Source: Selaginella tamariscina
Taxonomy: Eukaryota > Streptophyta > Lycopodiopsida > Selaginellales > Selaginellaceae
Assembly (NCBI GenBank): GCA_003024785.1
Contig: PUQB01000337.1
Span: forward strand, 52,501 to 116,500
DNA length: 64,000 nucleotides
Direction of reading: 5' to 3'
The notes under the pieces were generated by a model. The model was not told the origin of the DNA, ran no database searches, and saw only the letters and a list, made by a program, of their open reading frames with translations. This document shows positions 50,042-61,103 of this stretch, piece by piece. How positions within the stretch are numbered: position 1 is the stretch's first letter; each line of letters opens with the position of its first letter. The position numbers and the translations under genes are program-made.

Positions 50042-51916
50042 ATGGATATCAATGTTCTCTCTTAGGAGAGTAGTGTACGGAGAGCATTCAGCGAGCTTCC
50101 ATTCAACAAACAGAATGTGGACTCTTATGTTTCCGCTTACACAGATGTACGAATCTCACAGAAGTCAAGACATTGCACTCAGAGCTCATCAACTTGGGTT
50201 GGGATAAGAACAAGTTTCGGGAACCACCTGGTACATATATACGGATCCTTGGGAGTGTTCCGGATGCACTTAGCTCGTTCCAAAGAACTCATCTACGTAA
50301 CATATTCTCGTGGACAATCCTGGTGCTGCATATGCCCAAACGGGCAAATGCACGAGGCACAGACTTGCTTCAATAGGATGCCGGAACAGAGCACCGTTTC
50401 ATGGAATACGATAGTGAAGGGGCTTGCGGAAGCTGGAAATCTCACACAAGCGCGTGCCATGTTTGATACAATGCCCCAACCAGATGATATCTCATGGAAC
50501 TCGATGATTACAGCATTTGCCCAAAGCGGGCATTTGCAGGAGGCCAGGTACATGTTCGAGAACATGCCTCTCACGAATGTGATCTCATGGACAGCAATGA
50601 TGACTGCATATTCCCAGGCTGGTGCACTCGAGGAAGCGAAGCGGCTGTTTGATATAATCCCCGAGAGAAACGTTGTCTCGTGGAACTCGTTGCTGTCGGG
50701 ATATGCCCAGTCAAGTGACCACGCTGCTCTTGCGAAACACATATTTACGAGGATCCCACTGCACGATCTCGTCTCGTGGAACGCAGTCATTCCGGCTTAT
50801 GCCGGAACTGGGGATGTTCACAATTTGAAGCGTTTGTTCGATGAAATGCCGGTTTGTAACATGATATCGTGGAGCTCGGCTATGGCAGCTTACATTGAGA
50901 AAGGTATGATGAAAGAAGCTCAGTTCCTGTTTGCTCTCATGCCTTCTCGCAACATGCTTGTGTGGAACTTGATGATAAGTGGATACTCCCAAGCTGCGGA
51001 TATGTGGCAAGCAAGATGGTTGTTTGACGAGATGCTTGAGACGGATGTGGTTTCGTGGACTGCACTCATAACTGGGTTTGTTCAGATAGGAGATATAACC
51101 GAGGCCAGGAGGCTATTCAATCTCATGCCGGAGAAAGACACAGTTGCCTGGACTATGATGCTCGAGGCATATGCCCAGACAGGGCAGTGCAAGGAGACTG
51201 TTTATCTCTTTTGCACAATGGATCTCGAGGGAGTGCGCATTGAGAATGCGAGCTTTGTGACTGCGTTGAAGGTCTGTGTGGAGATGAGGGACCTCGGGTT
51301 GGGGAAACTGATATACACTCTTGCTCCTGTGAAAGAAGACGTGGTGATCTCCAGTGTGGCAATGAATCTTCATGCGAAGTGTGGATTTGTGGGGGACGCG
51401 AGGAGGATTTTTGACAGGATCTCGAGGAGAGATGTGGTGGTGTGGAATGCATTGATTGCTGCATATGCTCAGAACGGGCATACCATGGAGGGGTTGAGAG
51501 CGTTTCGAGAGATGCTTGTCGAAGGAGAAGAGCCAGACGAGATCACATTCGTCTCGGTTTTGTCAGCTTGTAGTCACAAGGGGCTACTCAAGATCGCGTT
51601 TCAGTATTTTCTGGGCTTAGGAGCAGATTTTGACAGGAAAGTCGGACTAGATCATTACATTTGTATGATAGATTTGTTTGGGAGAGCCGGACAGACTGAC
51701 AAGGCCGAGGAGCTGATAGAGAGCATGCCATTTGAAGGTGATTTGTTAGCATGGAAGACACTGCTGTGTGCATGTGCCATTCAAGGGATGCCGAGCGAGG
51801 CACACGAGCCACTGCGAAGATTGTGCGTGAATTTGGCGTTGATACTTGTGATCTGGATGAGAGATCTGCGCCCTTCGTTACTGTCCAATCTCATTGCTAA
51901 GCAGTTAACTTTATAA
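50042..51916 (+). CDS. PLS-class PPR protein 1
   Basis: It is a sequence-specific organelle RNA-binding protein, predicted to go to mitochondria or chloroplasts. From about residue 72 of the main open frame (50330 onward) it has a continuous series of 31-residue repeats of the form VSWNxMIxAYAQxGxLxEAxxLFDxMP. Longer P/L/S repeats follow (VVVWNALIAAYAQNGHTMEG, then REMLVEGEEPDEITFVSVLSACSHKGL) and a start of an E-like domain (EELIESMPFEGDLLAWKTLLCAC). The N-terminal 90 codons (HSELINLGWDKN, GNHLVHIYGSLG, TWTILV-type text) are spread over two frames, so 1-nt indels are likely before 50330. No DYW domain is seen; the end after LLCACAIQGM again changes frame. A start near 50042 is possible, but the exact ATG is not fixed. 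Confidence 0.85.
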
Positions 51917-52061
51917 TATATTGCACACGTGGCACTTGCAACGGTTCGCCTGAGAGAATATTTTACGAATCTAGCGTTTGCCTGCAACCCTTCGATCAGT
52001 GCCACATGGAACCTATCCAGTGACTGATATTCGGGTATGATTTTCGAAATTGCAGGTAGAG

Positions 52062-53138
52062 ATGGACAAGGGGAAAAGAATTCAAGATGACAAGCAGCCC
52101 CTTCCGATCCAGAAGCACGGAATAAACTGGCTAAAGGTGTCTGTGTATGTGTGTGTGTGAGAGAGAGAGAGCATTCTTTAACGCTTCTTTTCCTTGTTTA
52201 AGTAGAGAACCCGATGGAGGAGCTCTCAGAGAAGGAGAGGAGGAGGATTGCTCTCAATACATTGTCAAGAGAAAAACGAGTTAAATCATCACCTCATCAC
52301 ACACACTAAATATCAGCTTGATTTGTGACATACCACACAATAATATGTTTCTTGTGGTGAGTGTGTGTGCATAATACGCACAAGTCCCCCCCTCACACAC
52401 ACAATAGTATATACAACCGTTATACTATACTCAACCACAGACAAAATCAGAGCTGACCAATCCCACAATACGAATAATATATAACATCTGGGGGCTGATG
52501 TATATATATAGCAAGTGCACGATTATTTATAATTCATTTATACAGGCGGGCAGTGTAAGTGTGAGAGCTAAAAAAGACGTGCTAAAGATGTTGAAACATA
52601 TGGAATCACAATATGGATTGCAAGGAAGCACCATTATAAAGATGGACGTAAGTCATCATAAATTATTAAGATTATTATTTACTATAGTTGTTGTTATGAA
52701 GTTTCGCAGGGTTGAGTACTATTTGAAACCGGGTTTTGTGACCTGGGACCGCAAGGGAGAAGACAGTGGATTCGATGGGATAGTGTACAGACTGCAAAAG
52801 GGAGACAATGTACTCTTCTTTCATGAAGGCGAAGTCCTATGTGGGAATGAAAACATCTTGAGCATGTTGCTCGAGAGGTTACGAAAGGTTTAAGTTTCTA
52901 TGATATTATACACGTGTGTGAGTGTGTGTTGTGTGTGCAACGATGCACACACACACATATATATATATATATATTTAAAGTTTACTTACAGGTCTGCCCA
53001 GCTCTACATGAGATTGCAAGATTATTCAAGTAACTCCATCAGGATCTCAAAAGGTTGTTTATCCTGACCAAGCAGGTTCGTCTAGCAGAGGAAGCACACT
53101 ATCTTGCCTACCAGTATGCAAAGGATCGAAGTAGTTAA
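52062..53138 (+). CDS. Small five-exon gene of unknown function
   Basis: I do not recognise it. Exon 1 is 52062-52136 (MDKGKRIQDDKQPLPIQKHG, 25 codons ending exactly at a donor). Exon 2 is 52208-52279 (NPMEELSEKERRRIALNTLS, 24 codons). Exon 3 is 52546-52647 (KKDVLKMLKHMESQYGLQGS, 34 codons, donor GTAAGT). Exon 4 is about 52710-52887 (VEYYLKPGFVTWDRKGED, IVYRLQKGDNVLFFHEGEV). Exon 5 starts at 52992 (VCPALHEIARLFK). The first three exons are each a multiple of three and in phase. Exon 4 needs a 1-nt correction or retention of the 62-nt intron. In exon 5 a TAA at 53031 is followed by 35 more open codons (LHQDLKRLFILTKQ, EEAHYLAYQYAKDRSS), so the true end may be 53033 or 53138. It is soluble and charged, with no membrane segment. 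Confidence 0.5.
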
Positions 53139-53139
53139 C

Positions 53140-53469
53140 AAGTGAGAGTTGCTTTAACATCTTAATCGTAAACTGAGCTTCTAACTAAAAAAATTCCATG
53201 CTACATGGTGTTTACATGGCTCAAGAACAAGATCCATGGGTAGTGGAGAACCATGTGTATTGTGTGTACACACACACACACATGTTCCACCCACGCTACG
53301 CTATTGTAGTTTTCCAAAATATATTAATATAGACGAGATTAATACTTTTTCTAAAATAATCGCATGGCATGCTATACAAAGCTACTGTATATGACATGCT
53401 AATACATAGCAAAACTGTCTTCAAGGGGTATATCGGAAAAGCTAGGTTTCCAGGGGAATGATGCCAAGT
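53140..53469. other. Intergenic, no gene seen
   Basis: The spacer contains a (TG)/(CA) tract at about 53257-53284 and separates two convergent genes. Confidence 0.5.
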
Positions 53470-54762
53470 CTATGGGACTTGTCCAGGGGTGACTAATGAT
53501 AGCAGGCTTTGAAGAGCATTAGCAACAACACTCGCCAGCTTCTCATCTCCGCTACCACTTACCGTATGTAGCTGCCGGATAATCTGGGCGCATATCCTGT
53601 CCGAGTACACCACCAACAGCTGACAAGTCCGCTCTCCTCTTTGTATCATTCCACACTTCATCTGGAAGAATGCCACCGTGAACTCTTCTAGCATTTCTGC
53701 ATCAATCTCGCCTCGTGCAACCCACGAGTTGAAAGGATCCTCCATCACCTGAAAAGAGTGTCATATATATACTGGCATCCATATTTTGAGCTATGAGCAG
53801 TATAGTTCATTCACATTAAACATACCTGAGACACGACCTCCAGCAGAAAGTATGAATTCTCCACGAGCTGACATAGTCCGTTTCCAAATAGGTCCGCGTG
53901 GGAAAACGTCTCGACAGAACGGTTAGCTGTTCGGTGATATGGATCAAAAGCCGTGTCCGAGGTACGAAACCTCGGAAAGCTGCAGCAGAACTTTCTCAAT
54001 GTAAGGCCGATAGTCCGGGAAGTTACTCTTGTCCGAGGAAAACGATATGATCCTGTCCGAGAGGCTTGCAATGAGATTCTTCACGACCGAATCCGCAGCA
54101 GAAGAGAAACCCTGATGCTCTTCAGCCGTATGACGGAGCTCTTGAGGAAATCCACTGCCCGATGAAGCCACACCGATAGCAGCTGCACATTCGTGTTGGA
54201 AAGCATCTCCAATATGAACTCTGTAATCTCGGCAATCCGAGCAGCGCGTTGCGATTCTCGATCTCGTCAGGTCCGGAAATCCGTCTTTTCTTATTCAGGA
54301 GACGGACACACTCTAGCAAGCGTCTCACCGCGTCCTCGTCAAAATCCCTACCCGCAGCATGATCCACATCCTTCTGCTCGGCAACAAAAGAAGCAGATTT
54401 GAGGGGAAAACGAAATTTTGGGAGACAAGATGCGGATTTGAGGATCAAAATTGAATTTTCATCAAAATCAAGAAAATGCAGATGCGCGTGTTTGCGGAAA
54501 GATTCAAGCTTACCGTGGGCAATACGGGAGGACAGTCCGTGAAGCACTTGCACAAGACGGGCGGAAAATGAGACTTGAAGGCGCTGGACCTCAAGCCGCT
54601 GATCTCTGCTCGTAATGAAGCGGCTTCATCCTCGAGGCACTTGATCCTCTTCCTGGCGGACTCATTGTCCGTTTTGGATCTCCGAGACGATTTCACGATC
54701 GCAATCGCGAGTGCAAGGCGCAGATTTTGATCTTCCTTACCAGCTGCGCCCGCCGAACCCAT
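53470..54762 (-). CDS. MPS1/PRD2-like meiotic protein
   Basis: Exons on the minus strand: 54762-54514 (NLRLALAIAIVKSSRRSK, then a heptad-like RKRIKCLEDEAASLRAEISG), about 54377-53826 and 53748-53470. The middle exon contains FDEDAVRRLLECVRLLNKKR, LSDRIISFSSDKSNFPDYRP and YIEKVLLQLSEVSYLG. The last exon contains EEFTVAFFQMKCGMIQRGER and LLVVYSDRICAQIIRQL. The order of a LALAIxLLRSK-type start, an SLSDRI...RPYI...LL block and an LEExR..LYVLYxDRV-like block resembles plant MULTIPOLAR SPINDLE 1 (MPS1/PRD2), which is needed for meiotic double-strand breaks and spindle bipolarity. Family assignment is from memory of its pattern and is moderate. Two frame changes in the middle exon (about 54230 and 53960) look like 1-nt indels. 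Its start lies about 340 bp from the CCCH gene start, head-to-head. Confidence 0.5.
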
Positions 54763-55099
54763 GCCTCCCGCCACGACGAGCCCTAGAGAAACAGCAGAGA
54801 CTACGACTAGGGTTTAGAAAAACAAATGTCGACAGCCGTGTCTCTGCAAACGACAATTTCCTCAACCTCTTTAAAAATGAAGGTCCTAGTTGAAAGGTTG
54901 CGCGCGTGTGTGTTGCAAACTCGTACAGTATATTTGTATAGCAGATAAAATGTGTATATACATACGTTATGATGTATAATTAAGAGCTAGCAGAAAGACA
55001 ATCATTATTAGCATCTCCACCGGTTAAATTTAATATCACATTTTGGGTAAACATAAGAGGTGAGTTCTGTTCTGTATTTTCTTACTGAGGTTATTTACA
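54763..55099. promoter_or_regulatory. Short divergent intergenic region (possible bidirectional promoter)
   Basis: The 337 bp lie between the head-to-head MPS1/PRD2-like and CCCH genes. It contains CTAGGGTTTAG near 54805 (a telo-box-like AAACCCTAG on the other strand) and a TG tract at about 54900. Co-regulation is inference. Confidence 0.4.
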
Positions 55100-55648
55100 A
55101 TGCAATCGGGTGCTTCTTCTCCAATGCTCTTCTCAGATATTGAGCATCCACCAAAGTGCAAGCGCAAGTTGGATGCACCAATTGTTCGAGGTGGTCCAGA
55201 GGCAAAGAAGCCCTGCAAGTTCTTCATGGCAGGACACTGCAAGTTCCAGCCGTGCAAGTTCCTCATAGTGAGAAGGATCGAGCTGTACCAAACGCGGCCA
55301 ATCTCCAAGCGAATGTTGCTGCTTTCTCCAAATCTACACATGACAAGAGCTTCTCCAAGTCTCCGCGTGCCAAGGCCGCCTTCTCCAATCCTGTACATGC
55401 CAAGGAGAGTCGAGCTCGATCTGCAGCCAGGAGTGTGCCTGCAAGGCTTTTGAAGCTGGCAACTGCAAGTATGGATCAGACTGCAAGTTTAAGCACGGGG
55501 CTTTCAAGAAGCAGCCTTGTAAATATTATGAAGCTGGCTACTGCAAGAATGGCTCAACATGTAAATTCGAACACACCAAGGTCAAGGTGAAGTTGCTGCT
55601 GTTTCATCTCATTAAGAATGTAAATACGCATTCATTTTGCGGATTATA
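55100..55648 (+). CDS. CCCH zinc-finger protein
   Basis: It starts MQSGASSPMLFSDIEHPPKC. Three C-x(n)-C-x(n)-C-x3-H fingers can be seen: CKFFMAGHCKF..CKF(PH), CKAFEAGNCKYGSDCKFKH and CKYYEAGYCKNGSTCKFEH. They are separated by a Ser/Lys-rich linker (NAANLQANVAAFSKSTHDKS). CCCH fingers of this spacing usually bind RNA. The first finger is broken by two missing bases (near 55247 and 55262), and a further change near 55430 shifts into the frame of fingers 2 and 3. All are consistent with C-homopolymer or single-base errors. The end at 55648 follows read-through of a possible donor after FEHTK (55580), so more exons may exist. It ends only about 90 bp from the convergent PPR gene 2. Confidence 0.75.
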
Positions 55649-55736
55649 ATATAATTATAAGTTTGTAGAAATTTTAATTATGATCAAGATATCGAATATA
55701 TTCTGTCACAGATAATGATTGAAGAAGATGTATCGT

Positions 55737-57461
55737 TCATGTTACCAGTCGCATATGGGTTAACAATACAACAGCAGCAGCTCCTCTATCTGGTTCATGC
55801 TCCAAGGCAGATTCTACTGCAAGCTCTCCTGTTTCAATGTCCCCTTGATCCCGACAAGCTCCCGCCATTGACATCCATATCAAAGCACTTGGTTCATATG
55901 GCATGCTCCTCACAAGCTCCTCAGCCAACCCAACCTGTCCAGCCCTTGCCAACAAGTCTACCACACATACGAAATGCTTCACAGTCGGCCGAACTCCATG
56001 TATAGGAGTCATCGCAAGAAACACCTTCATTCCGTCGTGAACAAGCCCAGAATGACTACAAGCCGCCAGTACATGTACGAAAGTGATCTCATCCGGTTCA
56101 ATACCGTCAAGAACCATTTCGTCGAACAGCTCGAGTGCTTCGTGTATAAAACCATTCTGGGCATATGCAGCAATCGTTGCAGTCCAAGATACCCTGTCAG
56201 GGCATAGCATCGTGTTGAAGATCTCTCTTGCAACATGCACTTGTCCAAATCGACCATACATACACAAGAGTGCATTACACACTTCCGTATTCTGCGTGTT
56301 TGCAAGCTCTTCGTGGATGAGCTTGCCTTCAGCTTCAGCTGGGACGTTAGCACATGCATCTATAGTGCTTAAGTAAGTCTCCTTCTCTGGGTAAACACCA
56401 TCAACTAGCATCTCTTTGAAGACGTTCAGAGCCTCTTTTCCACGGTCGCTTTGTGTGTATCCGGCTATCATTGCATTCCAAGAGACGACATCTCGTTCAG
56501 GCATTGAATCGAATAGCTCCTTTGCTTGTGTCATGTCCCCAAGCTTTGCATATGCTGAAAATATGGTAGTCCATGAAACTTTATCTGGATGAGGCATTGA
56601 GTTGAACAGTTTCCTCGCTGCGGAGATTCGCCCAGACTGGCTATATGCTGTGATCATTGAATTGTACGAGACAGAGTCTGGATTGGGAATGCTATCAAAC
56701 AGTTCTCTCGCTTGATCAAGTTCATTATTCTCTGCATAAGCGAGTAGCATTGTGTTCCATGAAGTGGTGTCCTTGTTTATCATGCTTTCAAACACTTCCT
56801 TCGCTTTGTGCAAACGCCCGCAGCGGGCATATGCAGTAAACATTATAGTCGTGGCCACTGCGTCTTGTTCAGGCATTGAATCGAACAGCTCTTTCGCTTC
56901 CTCTATCTCATTATGTTCTAAGTATGCTGCTATGATCCCCGTCCATGACACGAGATGAAACTGAGGCGATTTCTCAAGCACCAGCTTTGCCTGATCCAGA
57001 TGCCCGCTCAGGGCATATGCAGTAATCAAGCCGTTCCATGAGACTACGTCTCTCTCTGGGCTCTCTTCGAACAAGAAACCTGCTTCCCTCACGTATCCTG
57101 CTTGCCCGAGTGCTGCACTAAGAGCATTGAATGTAATCACGTCCCTGTGCGGCATTTTCTCGAAGATTTGCTTTGCCAGGTTCAAGCATTTGTTTTGTAT
57201 GTGTGCAGTGATGAAAATGTTCCAAGAGAACGCATTCCTGTCGTGAATTTCTTCGAATGCAAGCCTCGCATCGGTCAGGCTCCCGCAGTTTCCATACATG
57301 TGTACCAATGTGTTTCCTAGAAACCTGTGTGATGAGTATCCTGCTTTGGAAATCTCCTTGTGTACCTGCTTTCCTTCTGCCAATGCATTCGTATCTGCAC
57401 ATCTTCTCAGGCGTCCGAGGAGTCGCTGGAATTCCTCCTTTGGGATGAAGGTTTTGCTCAT
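55737..57461 (-). CDS. PLS-class PPR protein 2
   Basis: It is the most intact gene of the window: 574 codons from MSKTFIPKEEFQRLLGRLRR. The ATG at 57461 is preferred because upstream sequence in frame is only an Arg-Glu repeat from (CT)n in the leader. It opens with an L-type KQVHKEISKAGYSSHRFLGN followed by LVHMYGNCGSL. Then come about ten 31-residue repeats (VSWNGLITAYALSGHLDQA, TSWNTMLLAYAENNELDQ, VVSWNAMIAGYTQSDRGKEA), a P-L-S set (EMVLDGIEPDEITFVHVLAA) and an E1-like ending (ELVRSMPYEPSALIWMSMAG). It has no DYW domain; it stops after about 25 residues of E2-like text. It is predicted to bind organelle RNA. It is head-to-head with the WDR26-like gene, 670 bp apart. Confidence 0.92.
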   Translation of the reverse strand: MSKTFIPKEEFQRLLGRLRRCADTNALAEGKQVHKEISKAGYSSHRFLGNTLVHMYGNCGSLTDARLAFEEIHDRNAFSWNIFITAHIQNKCLNLAKQIFEKMPHRDVITFNALSAALGQAGYVREAGFLFEESPERDVVSWNGLITAYALSGHLDQAKLVLEKSPQFHLVSWTGIIAAYLEHNEIEEAKELFDSMPEQDAVATTIMFTAYARCGRLHKAKEVFESMINKDTTSWNTMLLAYAENNELDQARELFDSIPNPDSVSYNSMITAYSQSGRISAARKLFNSMPHPDKVSWTTIFSAYAKLGDMTQAKELFDSMPERDVVSWNAMIAGYTQSDRGKEALNVFKEMLVDGVYPEKETYLSTIDACANVPAEAEGKLIHEELANTQNTEVCNALLCMYGRFGQVHVAREIFNTMLCPDRVSWTATIAAYAQNGFIHEALELFDEMVLDGIEPDEITFVHVLAACSHSGLVHDGMKVFLAMTPIHGVRPTVKHFVCVVDLLARAGQVGLAEELVRSMPYEPSALIWMSMAGACRDQGDIETGELAVESALEHEPDRGAAAVVLLTHMRLVT

Positions 57462-57469
57462 AAAACACC

Positions 57470-57505
57470 TCTCTCTCTCTCTCTCTCTCTCGCGCACACA
57501 CACAC
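57470..57505. repeat. (CT)n/(CA)n in PPR 2 leader
   Basis: About 24 bp of CT repeats followed by CGCG and (CA)n lie immediately upstream of the PPR 2 start. A similar (TG)n(AG)n lies at 57566-57596. CT-rich leaders are common in plant 5' UTRs. Confidence 0.8.
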
Positions 57506-58130
57506 ACTATGCTGACTCTCTAGTGGGATTCAACGGGAACGTGTGCGGGCGGCGGGCGTGTGTATATGTGTGTGTGTGTGTCAGAGAGAGAGAGAGTGCA
57601 GTTTCTGCGACTCGCATTACATCTGATATATACATTGTATTTAGCACCTCACGCACGCACGCACGTGGACACGCAAAATCACTCACGCACGCAATATGTG
57701 CTGGATATGACCATCGTGGGCATGTGTGATGCATATTTTATGTTGTTTGGTAGAAAATGCTTGAGTGAGCGTGTGATGCACTCACAGAAAAGAAAGAGGA
57801 CGTATACAAAATGTATAGCGTATAAAATAGGTCGGACTCCAAAAATGTACACTCAATCCGGTTAAATTCCAAAAACAACAACAAAGCAACAACACACCAA
57901 TGTTTTTCGTGTTGATACATAATCGAAGGGAAAAAATTAGGCTAACCCAGAACCTAGGGTTTCCCAGTTCTTGCGCGGAGAGAGAAGGCGCATGCGGCGG
58001 CGGCGGCTCCAGGTCTGTAGATTCACCAATTGGGTGCGGCTAGTGTAGATTCGTTAGATCGTGTAGATTTCCATCTCAGAATTGTAGAAATCGATATATG
58101 GGATAGTGTCCGAGGGCCTGCGCCCGTTTC

Positions 58131-60504
58131 ATGGGAGGCAACAACAGCGAGGAAGAAGATGACGAAGAAGAGCATTTCATTGAACCGCCTCGTAAGCGCA
58201 TGAAGCTCTCTTCTCCACTACAAGAAGAAAATCACACTTTCCTCAATTGCAACATGGGCTCTCCTCAGGAAGAACAGCAGAAGTCTCCGAAGAACGACAC
58301 CAGTAACGGTAGTCAGATGGTGGGCAGAAAGAAGCAAATCCGCCGTGTGGAATTCGTCCGGATCATTACTCAGGCGCTCTATTCTTTGGGGTATTCCCGA
58401 TCTGCGTCAATGGTGGAGCAAGAGTCCGGGGTTCCATTGCAGATGCCGGTTGTTTCAGAGTTTCGAAAGGAAATCCTCGAAGGGAAATGGGAAGAGGCCG
58501 TTTCTACACTTGGGAAGATTGGCCCATTAGACGATCCAACTTACAAGTCCGCGGCGATTCTGATTCTTCAACAGAAGTTTCTCGAGCTCGTGGTCGACCG
58601 AGGTGACATTTTGGGAGCCCTACGGACACTTAGAACGGAGATTTCACCACTTGGTGTCAATACGCAGCGCGTTCATGAGCTTGCCAGCTGCATGGTTTGC
58701 CCGAACAAGGATCTTCTAGACAAGGTGGAATGGAAGGGTAGTGATACAGAAGCTCGGATGGTACTCCTAGAGAAACTACAAGGACTTCTGCCTGCAGATG
58801 TTATGATTCCTGAGAGGAGGCTTGAACATTTACTGGAGCAGGCTTTGGCTGTCCAACGAGAAGGATGCCTCTTTCACAACTCTTCTGAAACTGCCCTCTC
58901 TCTTTACACGGATCATCAGTGTGGTCGTGATCAGATTCCCACCGAGACGGTCCAGGTACTTAATCTCGAGTTTAGCGGGATTACTCTTAATCCTCGACTT
59001 TAGTGGGATTGTCTCGTATTTAATACATTTGCTCTTGTTTTGAAAGACTGTGTCCTTTGTATGTTCATATATATATATAAACAAAAGCATGAACATGTGT
59101 ATACACAATGATTATTTGTGTTATACACGTCCGTTATAGTACCTAGTTTTTATTCGTTTATTCTGGATTGTCATGGGCTTCTCCTTGTTTCAGGTGCTAG
59201 AGGCCCACGGCAATGAAGTATGGTACTTACAATTCTCGCGTGATGGTAGACACTTGGCGTCCGCATCTAGTGATTGTACAGCTATTATTTGGGAGGTCAG
59301 TTTGCACCTGCGTGTGTGTGTTTGTGTGTGTATACTATATCTATTAATGTATGCACCGGCACTACGATATAAGTACCATATATGAACGAGATTGTTATCG
59401 TCTGGAAAATCTACTTGTGTGTATGTGTGTTTGTGCATGTGCATGCGTGCGTCTGTGTGTGTCTTTGTGTTGTGTAGCTTATTATGGACTACAAATTTCG
59501 GATAGGTGGTAGATGGTGATCACGTAAGGCTGAAACACACACTAAGCGGCCACACACAGCCGGTTTCATTCGTAGCATGGTGTCCGGATGACACAATGAT
59601 ATTGACATGCGGTACAGAGGAAGCAGTGAAACTATGGGACACTAAAACAGGTGAGTGTAAACACACATTTCAGAAGCCGAGCTCGGGCTTCACATCTTGT
59701 GCATGGTTCCCGGATGGGAAGACGTTTGTAACTGGAGCAGCGGATAAGTGTATGTACAGATGGGATTTAACAGGTATGGAATTAGAGGTTTGGAAACCAC
59801 GCATGCCGAGGATTATCGACTTGGCTATCACACCGGATGGTAAAAGGGTTGTATGCATATGTCATGACAAGGATATTAGAGTGTTCAACTTGGAGGATAA
59901 GACCGAGAGAGCCATAGAGGAGGATGGATCTATTACGTCTTTTCGGTTTCTCTCGATGGCAGGTACCTGCTTGTTAACCTTGTTAGCCAGGAAATTCATT
60001 TGTGGGACATGGCCTTGAACTCGAGGTCTCCGTGCAAGTACAAAGGGCATAGACAGGGGCGTTATGTGATTAGATCGTGTTTCGGGCGGCTCGGATCATG
60101 CGTTTATTGTTAGCGGCAGCGAAGATTCTCAGGTTCGTACCCCTTGTTCTCTCTCAACAACACAGACAGACAGACACACACACACACATAGAGACCGATA
60201 ACGTGCACGTTGTTATACTACTAGAATACGAATTATGTGTACTTTTGCAGGTGTATATATGGCACAGGGGAAACGGGGAGTGCTAGAGTGTTACCAGGGC
60301 ACTCAGGACGGTGAATTGCGTGAGCTGGAACCCAAAGGAACCCACACATGTTTTGCATCGGCGAGCGACGACCACACGATCCGGATCTGGGGTCTGAGCT
60401 CCAAGGTGGCTCCGAGGAGCAGGAGTCCGAAGAGCAACGGCCAGATCAGCCACCTTGTCAACGGCGGGACGAGGGAGCTACTCGAAAACCTCAGACCCTT
60501 CTGA
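58131..60504 (+). CDS. WDR26/GID7-like LisH-CTLH-WD40 protein
   Basis: WDR26/GID7 proteins are subunits of the CTLH/GID E3 ubiquitin ligase. Exons: 58131-58955, 59194-59295, 59506-60132 and 60251-60504. An acidic start (EEEDDEEEHF) and basic PRKRMKL are followed by a LisH motif (RIITQALYSLGYSRSASMVE, about residues 80-110), a CTLH region (REILEGKWEEAVSTL through LRTLRTEISPLGVN) and WD40 repeats (YLQFSRDGRHLASASSD, VSFVAWCPDDTMILTCGTEE, FTSCAWFPDGKTFVTGAADK, FASASDDHTIRIWG). The first exon is fully open. Single-base frame changes near 59945, 60090, 60280 and 60340 lie inside strongly conserved WD40 text, without nonsense substitutions, and are most simply sequence errors. The intron after the first WD repeat begins with GT-rich sequence. 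Confidence 0.9.
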
Positions 60505-61103
60505 ATTTGAATTTATGGCATATTCCCTCCTGATTCTAATATTTGAATTTTAGCAAACGGGTCATTCAATTACCTATTGTGTCATATCAAAATAACAATT
60601 CTATTTAGTCTCTTGCTGATAATTACGTGTTTGCCAATGCCAGTATATATCAAAAATCTACAAAGAAAATTATATATTTTATTGTATTTATAATTGCACC
60701 ATCAAAATCACACACACACACACACACAGAGATGCGTATACATATTCTGGCAACGTCGTATATCTGTCCCCACTAACGACAACCAAGTTAATCGAAATAA
60801 AATTAAAACTGTTATTAGTATAAATGCTTTTAACGATGGAGTTATTCTTCATTGTTCCAGTTTTCATGGCAAGGATAAACATAATCTTTGTCGGAAACAT
60901 CATTGGTCCACGTCGTTCTGTTTTCTCGTTTATGTGGCTGTGGATTAAAGAACTCGTCCCATGTGGCTGCTTTCCTGATTTAGATAGTGGTTAATTTAGT
61001 AAACAGCACATTCTTATAGAGATTATCATAAACATAGTACTTAATTAAAGTCTTTAAGTACTAAGAACATAGGCAGAGTTTTGATGAGATTGCAGTGGGG
61101 GAG
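60505..61103. other. Intergenic, no gene seen
   Basis: AT-rich sequence with a (CA)n tract at about 60708-60729 and no supported open frame. Confidence 0.5.

Noticed and set aside
50293..51010. Long minus-strand open frames opposite PPR gene 1 (also 51113-51812)
   Set aside because: They are antisense shadows of the PPR repeats, which give the meaningful frame.
56083..56376. Plus-strand open frames opposite PPR gene 2
   Set aside because: They are shadows of an intact 574-codon minus-strand PPR frame.
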